A model generated the notes under the pieces. That model worked only from the letters and a program-made list of their open reading frames with translations, searched no databases and was not told the origin of the DNA. This document shows positions 6,583 through 10,465 of a DNA stretch of 10,465 nt, piece by piece (within the stretch, counting starts at the first letter, position 1; each line of letters starts with the position of its first letter). The position numbers and the translations under genes were made by a program. This DNA is from Gammaproteobacteria bacterium (GTDB lineage Bacteria; Pseudomonadota; Gammaproteobacteria; Competibacterales; Competibacteraceae). The stretch covers positions 1-10,465 of the forward strand of contig JAIFNF010000280.1 in the NCBI GenBank assembly GCA_020047885.1, written 5' to 3'.

Positions 6583-6599
6583 CGTCAAGTGGCGTCAAG
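6583..6599. repeat. Direct repeat CGTCAAG spaced at 10 bp in gshB leader
   Basis: Two identical 7-mers CGTCAAG lie at 6583-6589 and 6593-6599, separated by TGG, so they recur after 10 bp, about one helical turn. On the gshB strand they read CTTGACG-CCA-CTTGACG and end 13 nt before the ATG. They could be an operator half-site pair or a chance repeat. TTGACG resembles a -35 box, but the matching -10 would fall around the start codon, so a promoter reading is not favoured. Confidence 0.4.
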
Positions 6600-6617
6600 G
6601 GGCTTTACAACCCGATT

Positions 6618-6638
6618 TTCAATGATTGAACGGCGTTC
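6618..6638. promoter_or_regulatory. Two overlapping palindromes, possible operator
   Basis: TTCAATGATTGAA (6618-6630) is a perfect 6+6 palindrome around one central base. GAACGGCGTTC (6628-6638) is a perfect 5+5 palindrome around one base and shares GAA with the first. They lie 48 to 68 bp upstream of the gshB ATG and about 146 bp upstream of pilI. Dyads like these are typical binding sites of dimeric regulators. No regulator gene is in the window, so the assignment rests on symmetry only. Confidence 0.35.
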
Positions 6639-6783
6639 TGAATAAAAGTTTAACGTTTCCCTCATGGCGCCGCATTGAGTAGTATGCTAAATATCATGTT
6701 AAAAAAACCAACCGTCCATCGCAGCCTCACGCGATAGGTGTAAAACTGACTGATAAGCGCCTCAACTCCCCCGGGGATTTGGC

Positions 6784-7398
6784 GTGACGCAATGGGTTCC
6801 GGAACCCGTCCAGAGGACAGAGCTTGTGGCCGATGCGGCAATAACCCCCCTCAAGGTATCCCCGGCATCGCATCCTTTTGATGTGCTGCTGCAGCTTGAT
6901 CAGCGCATCCGCGAGCGGACGCCGATCCAGGAGACCGGTGCGCAACTTTCGGAGATTCGCGGACGGCTCGCGTTACGCCTTGCGACCTGGAACCTGCTAT
7001 TCTCAATGGATGATGTCGCTGAAATCATCCCGGTACCTCGCATTATTACCCGAGTTCCCGGGGTCAAGCGTTGGCTGCTGGGGATTGCCAACCTGCGCGG
7101 TAAGGTCATTTCAGTCTCGGATTTGCGGGATTTTCTGACCGAACGGCTTACGACAAAATTGCCCGGCAGCCAAATCGTCGTCGTGCGTTCCGGCGAATGG
7201 GATTATGGCTTGCTGGTAGATGAAATTATCGGTATGAGACACTTTGGGCCACAACATCGCCTGCCCTCACTCGATGCCCTGGAGGCGAACCTCCGCCCCT
7301 ATGTGATTGAGGCGTTTCTCAATGAAAACCAGCACTGGCTGGCGTTCAATACCGGCAAGCTTTTGACAGATCAAAGATTTTTGAACGCTGCTAACTAG
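6784..7398 (+). CDS. pilI: PilI, CheW-like chemosensory adaptor for twitching motility
   Basis: CheW-domain scaffold that couples the PilJ receptor to the ChpA/PilL histidine kinase at the inner face of the membrane. It has 204 residues from a GTG at 6784, preceded by GGGGA about 7 nt upstream; an in-frame TAA at 6754 limits any extension. After a ~28-residue leader comes [15 protein letters not shown] (30-44), which resembles the PilI N-terminus, and then the CheW fold: [23 protein letters not shown] (60-82), [26 protein letters not shown] (89-114), [25 protein letters not shown] (130-154) and a C-terminal block [20 protein letters not shown] (170-189). The leader is about 25 residues longer than Pseudomonas PilI. 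No response-regulator genes pilG and pilH precede it, unlike in Pseudomonas. Confidence 0.9.
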   Translation: MTQWVPEPVQRTELVADAAITPLKVSPASHPFDVLLQLDQRIRERTPIQETGAQLSEIRGRLALRLATWNLLFSMDDVAEIIPVPRIITRVPGVKRWLLGIANLRGKVISVSDLRDFLTERLTTKLPGSQIVVVRSGEWDYGLLVDEIIGMRHFGPQHRLPSLDALEANLRPYVIEAFLNENQHWLAFNTGKLLTDQRFLNAAN

Positions 7399-7403
7399 AC
7401 GGC

Positions 7404-7427
7404 AAAAACGGTGCAAACCAGTTTTTT
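7404..7427 (+). terminator. Hairpin with GCAA tetraloop after pilI (possible weak terminator)
   Basis: AAAAAC-GGT (7404-7412), loop GCAA (7413-7416), then ACC-A-GTTTTTT (7417-7427). GGT pairs with ACC and AAAAAC with GTTTTT, leaving one bulged A. The loop is of the stable GNRA class. The T-run either closes the stem or, if only CGGT/ACC-G pairs, forms a short U-tract. It begins 6 nt after the pilI stop. It could reduce read-through to pilJ or protect the pilI mRNA end, but its low GC makes strong termination doubtful. Confidence 0.35.
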
Positions 7428-7490
7428 CGGGAGTTTCCCCTCCGGGAGCAAGGGTGGGGCCATAGGACTCTGTGCGATGAGAAAATAACA

Positions 7491-9554
7491 ATGCGTGACT
7501 CGCGAGACAATTCGGTACTAAAGAGCTTTTCCGGCACCTATCTGGGTCTGTTAGGCACACTGATGCTCTTCATCGTGCTGATGGGCATTATTTTCAGCCT
7601 GCTGGCGCAACAAAGCGAGGAGGAAGAGGCCCAGTTCACCCTGACGAGCGAGCAGCGGATGCTGTCGCGTGCGGTGGTATCGGATGTGCTCGAAGCGGCG
7701 CGTGGCAAAGAAAGCGCATTCGGCCGGCTCAAGAACACCCGCGACCGCTTTGAGCAAATTTTGAAGGATCAGCGCAACGGTAGCGCCGCCTTGTCGCCGG
7801 CTCCGCCGGAGATCCTGCCCGCCCTCGATGAACTGGAGAACCGCTGGAAGCCAGTGCGTGGCGACATTGACGTCATCCTGGCCGGGCGGGAACCGGTGAT
7901 GGTTGTTAACAATCTGGTGCCGCTACTGGACGGTCCACTGACGCAGATGAATACCCTGTCCGATGAGATCGCCAAGAGCCTGGCTAATAACAAGACCGAG
8001 GCTCGGCAGGTGTATCAAGCCACCAAACAACTGCAACTGGGTGAGCAAATCGCTAGTGATCTCAAACGGATGCTCAGCGAGGGGGGACGGAGCGCCGCCG
8101 CCGTGGCTGACCGATTCAGCCGCAATATCACACTGTTTGGCCGGGGACTCAAGGGCATGCGCGAGGGTGATCCCCGGCTGGGCATCGATCGCGTCACGCT
8201 CCCCGACAGCGCCAACAAGCTGGCTGAACTCAATGATCTGTTCAAATCCTTGGATGCTGAAGCCGCCCGGATCATTGAAAAGGCACCGGAATTAATCAGA
8301 GTCCAAAACGCGGCGCAGAGCGTTGCTGACAAGGGCGACGCCTTGCTGGAAGCCGCGACCCGGCTGCTGGAGACCTATGACGCGCACAGCCACCAAATAC
8401 GGTTGCTCGGTATCCCGTTGGTCAGCTATCCGGTCGCCTATATTCTCGGGGTGCTGGCGCTGTTCCTGCTGATGGCGCTGCTGTATGTGCAGAATCGTGA
8501 AAGCCGTGGGCAGCTCGCCGATGCCGAACAGCGCAAGCAGGAAACTGAAGAACAGAATCGCCGTAATCAGGACGCCATCCTGCGACTGCTCGATGAGTTG
8601 GGCAACCTGGCCGAGGGAGACCTGACGGTGCAGGCCAGCGTAACTGAGGACATCACCGGCGCGATTGCCGATTCGGTGAACTACGCGATCGAAGCCCTGC
8701 GCGACTTGGTATCCACCATCAACAGCACCTCCGGGCTGGTCGCTGCGGCGGTGCAGGAAACCAGTTCGATCGCTGACCGGCTGGCCAAATCCAGCGAAAT
8801 TCAAGCTCGGCAGATTGAAAACGCCAGCGCGACCGTGATGCAAATGGCGCAGTCCATGGATGATGTGTCTTCCAAAACGGCCGCTTCCGCTGAAGTCGCT
8901 GAGAAATCAGTAGGCATCGCCCACGAGGGCGGTGACCGGGTGCGACGCACCATCAGTGGTATGAACGCTATCCGCGAGCATATTCAGGACACGTCCAAGC
9001 GCATCAAGCGCCTGGGTGAATCGTCGCAGGAAATCGGCGACATCGTGGCGTTGATCAACGACATTGCCGACCAGACCAACATTCTGGCGCTGAATGCGGC
9101 GATTCAGGCTTCGGCGGCGGGCGAGGCCGGGCGCGGCTTCGCGGTCGTCGCTGACGAGGTGCAACGCCTGGCCGAGCGCTCCAGCAACGCCACCAAGCGT
9201 ATTGAAACCCTGGTCAAGACCATTCAGGCCGATACCAATGAAGCCATTATCTCGATGGAGAAGAGTACAGGCGAGGTCGTGGGTGGCGCGGGGTTGGCGG
9301 AAAAAGCCGGCGAGGCGCTGGAAGAAATCGAAAAAGTATCCGCCAGACTCGCCGAACTGATTGACGAGATCTCCAAATCGGCAGGCCAGGTGTCAGAAAT
9401 GGCCTCCCGGGTGTCGAGCGCCATGATCGCTATCAACGATATCACCGGCCAAACCGCTGAAAGCAGCGTGGCGACCGCTTCGGCTATTGGCAAGCTGAAC
9501 CAGTTGGCGCAGGAACTGCGTCAGTCGGTGGCAGGCTTCCGGTTGCCTGATTGA
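7491..9554 (+). CDS. pilJ: PilJ, methyl-accepting chemotaxis receptor for type IV pili
   Basis: Inner-membrane chemoreceptor that, in Pseudomonas, senses pilus-related signals and controls the Chp kinase, feeding into twitching and cAMP. It has 687 residues, matching PilJ (~680). Layout: short cytoplasmic N-terminus; TM1 at about 17-39 ([20 protein letters not shown]); a large, mostly helical periplasmic region at about 40-305 (PilJ-type sensor domains); TM2 at about 308-333 ([20 protein letters not shown]); a HAMP-like linker with [15 protein letters not shown] (366-380); and then the signalling coiled coil. The hairpin tip is well conserved: [20 protein letters not shown] (517-536), then [20 protein letters not shown]. 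PilJ-type receptors carry [12 protein letters not shown] where many MCPs have EAARAGEQGRGF. The ATG at 7491 has only a weak GAGAAAA upstream. It lies 92 bp after pilI and was probably co-transcribed with it. Confidence 0.96.
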   Translation: MRDSRDNSVLKSFSGTYLGLLGTLMLFIVLMGIIFSLLAQQSEEEEAQFTLTSEQRMLSRAVVSDVLEAARGKESAFGRLKNTRDRFEQILKDQRNGSAALSPAPPEILPALDELENRWKPVRGDIDVILAGREPVMVVNNLVPLLDGPLTQMNTLSDEIAKSLANNKTEARQVYQATKQLQLGEQIASDLKRMLSEGGRSAAAVADRFSRNITLFGRGLKGMREGDPRLGIDRVTLPDSANKLAELNDLFKSLDAEAARIIEKAPELIRVQNAAQSVADKGDALLEAATRLLETYDAHSHQIRLLGIPLVSYPVAYILGVLALFLLMALLYVQNRESRGQLADAEQRKQETEEQNRRNQDAILRLLDELGNLAEGDLTVQASVTEDITGAIADSVNYAIEALRDLVSTINSTSGLVAAAVQETSSIADRLAKSSEIQARQIENASATVMQMAQSMDDVSSKTAASAEVAEKSVGIAHEGGDRVRRTISGMNAIREHIQDTSKRIKRLGESSQEIGDIVALINDIADQTNILALNAAIQASAAGEAGRGFAVVADEVQRLAERSSNATKRIETLVKTIQADTNEAIISMEKSTGEVVGGAGLAEKAGEALEEIEKVSARLAELIDEISKSAGQVSEMASRVSSAMIAINDITGQTAESSVATASAIGKLNQLAQELRQSVAGFRLPD

Positions 9555-9607
9555 GCGGATTGACGTGACTGGATTTCGCCAGGGCGTTTTGGGCAGTGAT
9601 GGTTTGG

Positions 9608-9620
9608 GCGGATTTTCCGC
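9608..9620 (+). promoter_or_regulatory. Small hairpin upstream of the chpA ribosome binding site
   Basis: GCGGA (9608-9612), TTT (9613-9615), TCCGC (9616-9620): a perfect 5-bp stem with a 3-nt loop, placed immediately before the purine-rich AGGGGGAGGG. If translation begins at the GTG at 9635, this hairpin sits in the leader and may tune ribosome access. If it begins at the ATG at 9599, it is coding. It is short and may be chance. Confidence 0.3.
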
Positions 9621-9624
9621 AGGG

Positions 9625-9629
9625 GGAGG
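9625..9629 (+). promoter_or_regulatory. Ribosome binding site of the chpA-like gene
   Basis: GGAGG within AGGGGGAGGG (9621-9630), 5 nt before the GTG at 9635. It favours that GTG over the in-frame ATG at 9599, which has only GGGC a few bases upstream. Confidence 0.55.
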
Positions 9630-9634
9630 GTAGC

Positions 9635-10465
9635 GTGGTCACGTCGCGTCGCATCACCGATAACCCGTTGGGTTTTGTCAAGGATGATCTGTTGCTGGCT
9701 CTGCGGCGGATCCAGATCGATCTGGAGGGCGGCCATGAGGGGCTGGCGGATCCGTCCGCACTGGAAGCGATGGTTGATGCCATCGATCAGGTTCGCAGCC
9801 CCCTAGCGGTACTCGAACATCGGGAAGCCGTCGCCCTGCTGGATGAAATGCGTGCTACCGTTCTGGATCGGTCGCAACGCGTGTCTCCGCTGGTAGATCC
9901 CGCTCAGTTACAGCAGGCCGTTCAGCAACTGACGGCCTATCTGGAAACCTATCTGTCTCCCGGTAACCGGCAGACCAACCCCGGTGCGCTGGTCGAAACA
10001 GCGACCGCCTTGCGTCAGGCACGCGAGCCAAACGCGACTGAAGCGCCGCTCGCTGACCCGATGGAGTCGTCCATGGGATTGGGCAGTGTTCGCCATGTTC
10101 TGGAACGGTTGCAGCACAAGGTCGCTGAAACCGTGGAGAAAGCCGCGGATGATGCCGCATCCTGGGCCGTCTTGCAGCCGGACTTGTCTCTCCTGCATCA
10201 ATTAGCTACCGAACGCGGCTGGGATCGCGCGGCGCGGCTTCTCGAACGCCTGGATCGGATCGTCGATGTATTAGTCACGGGCGGCGCAGAACACTATGGC
10301 GTGTTGGTCAGCAGCGTTTGCGATGAAATCCTGGCGGGTCTCGGCTATACGCTGGAATCGTCGGGTCAGGGCAGTCCGGCAGCATCCACCATCTTGAACG
10401 ATGCCGAAGCCCAGTTGGCTCAACTGGATACCCTGCTCGGACTGCCTGCCAAATTACCGACCCTC
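9635..10465 (+). CDS. chpA: N-terminal part of ChpA/PilL-like chemotaxis hybrid histidine kinase (3' truncated by window)
   Basis: An open frame of 277 codons with no stop runs off the window end. In the pil/chp locus this position holds ChpA/PilL, a very large CheA-type kinase with several Hpt domains that phosphorylates pilus response regulators. The visible part is all-helical, soluble and without membrane segments. Residues 13-31 (GFVKDDLLLALRRIQIDLE) and 47-75 (VDAIDQVRSPLAVLEHREAVALLDEMRAT) match the pattern of the degenerate first helical domain of ChpA (WVKGEIxxTLxQARxxLE ... VHQVxGxLxMVExxGAALLAEEM). Residues 150-240 look like a second helical bundle. No phosphorylatable Hpt histidine motif is evident yet. 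The GTG at 9635 is favoured by GGAGG 5 nt upstream; an in-frame ATG at 9599 would add 12 residues. The assignment rests on context and a recalled pattern, since the kinase core lies outside. Confidence 0.7.
   Translation, partial: MVTSRRITDNPLGFVKDDLLLALRRIQIDLEGGHEGLADPSALEAMVDAIDQVRSPLAVLEHREAVALLDEMRATVLDRSQRVSPLVDPAQLQQAVQQLTAYLETYLSPGNRQTNPGALVETATALRQAREPNATEAPLADPMESSMGLGSVRHVLERLQHKVAETVEKAADDAASWAVLQPDLSLLHQLATERGWDRAARLLERLDRIVDVLVTGGAEHYGVLVSSVCDEILAGLGYTLESSGQGSPAASTILNDAEAQLAQLDTLLGLPAKLPTL

Larger units (their letters stand above)
6571..6783. other. Divergent intergenic region between gshB and pilI
   Basis: This 213-bp AT-richer gap between the leftward gshB operon and the rightward pil/chp genes must carry both promoters. 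I find no convincing sigma-70 pair in either direction. Weak candidates are an extended -10-like TGCTAAATA (6685-6693) for pilI, and TTGGTT-16 bp-TAGCAT on the - strand for gshB. It contains two overlapping palindromes (6618-6638) and a direct repeat (6583-6599). There is no room for pilG or pilH and no credible small gene. Confidence 0.6.

Noticed and set aside
6666..6680. Sigma-54 type promoter TGGCGC...TTGAG upstream of pilI
   Set aside because: The spacing between the GG and the second element is off by one, and the conserved GC of the -12 element is missing.
6675..6705. Sigma-70 promoter for pilI (TTGAGT with TAAAAA or TAAATA)
   Set aside because: No hexamer pair has both good matches and a 16-18 bp spacer, so it is recorded only as a weak candidate in the intergenic entry.
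6727..6945. A 72-codon - strand open frame across the pilI start
   Set aside because: It is mostly antisense to pilI and has no ribosome binding site or recognisable sequence.
9484..9783. A 99-codon - strand open frame at the pilJ/chpA junction
   Set aside because: It is antisense to the pilJ 3' end and the chpA-like start, and nothing in it is recognisable.

Overview
This window looks like chromosomal DNA of a gammaproteobacterium with moderately high GC. The evidence is protein resemblance and gene order. The order pilT ... pyrC'-pyrB-pyrR-ruvX-yqgE-tonB-gshB | pilI-pilJ-chpA is the arrangement I remember from Pseudomonas aeruginosa around PA0395-PA0413. Here it lacks the pilU, pilG, pilH and pilK genes found there. 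I cannot name a genus from the sequence alone.

Layout. (1) Positions 1-671 (+): the C-terminal two thirds of the type IV pilus retraction ATPase PilT. (2) Positions 672-783: a short convergent intergenic region filled by two different tandem repeats, a 7-mer and an 8-mer. Their cores are reverse complements, so together they can fold into a long segmented hairpin. (3) Positions 784-6570 (-): seven tightly packed genes transcribed from right to left: gshB, tonB, yqgE, ruvX, pyrR, pyrB and pyrC'. Gaps are 16 and 53 nt, followed by overlaps of 17, 8, 4 and 1 nt, so this is very probably one operon with translational coupling towards its end. (4) Positions 6571-6783: a 213-bp divergent intergenic region that should hold the promoters for both directions; it contains palindromes and a 10-bp-period direct repeat. 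(5) Positions 6784-10465 (+): a chemosensory cluster for twitching motility, with pilI (CheW-like adaptor), pilJ (methyl-accepting receptor) and the N-terminal part of a chpA/pilL-type hybrid kinase that runs off the window.

How the genes work together. PilT retracts type IV pili. PilI, PilJ and the ChpA-like kinase form the sensory array that controls pilus activity. The TonB-like protein sits where P. aeruginosa carries tonB3, a gene linked there to pilus assembly and twitching. PyrB and the zinc-ligand-less dihydroorotase homologue PyrC' form the aspartate transcarbamoylase holoenzyme of pyrimidine synthesis, with PyrR as the likely regulator. GshB, YqgE and RuvX are housekeeping neighbours.

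I see no mobile element, phage, CRISPR array, RNA gene or clearly new multi-gene system. The most notable local observations are the paired repeat arrays, a probable 11-bp deletion that shifts the frame at the 3' end of pyrC', the absence of the usual pil/chp companions, and a GNRA-loop hairpin between pilI and pilJ.
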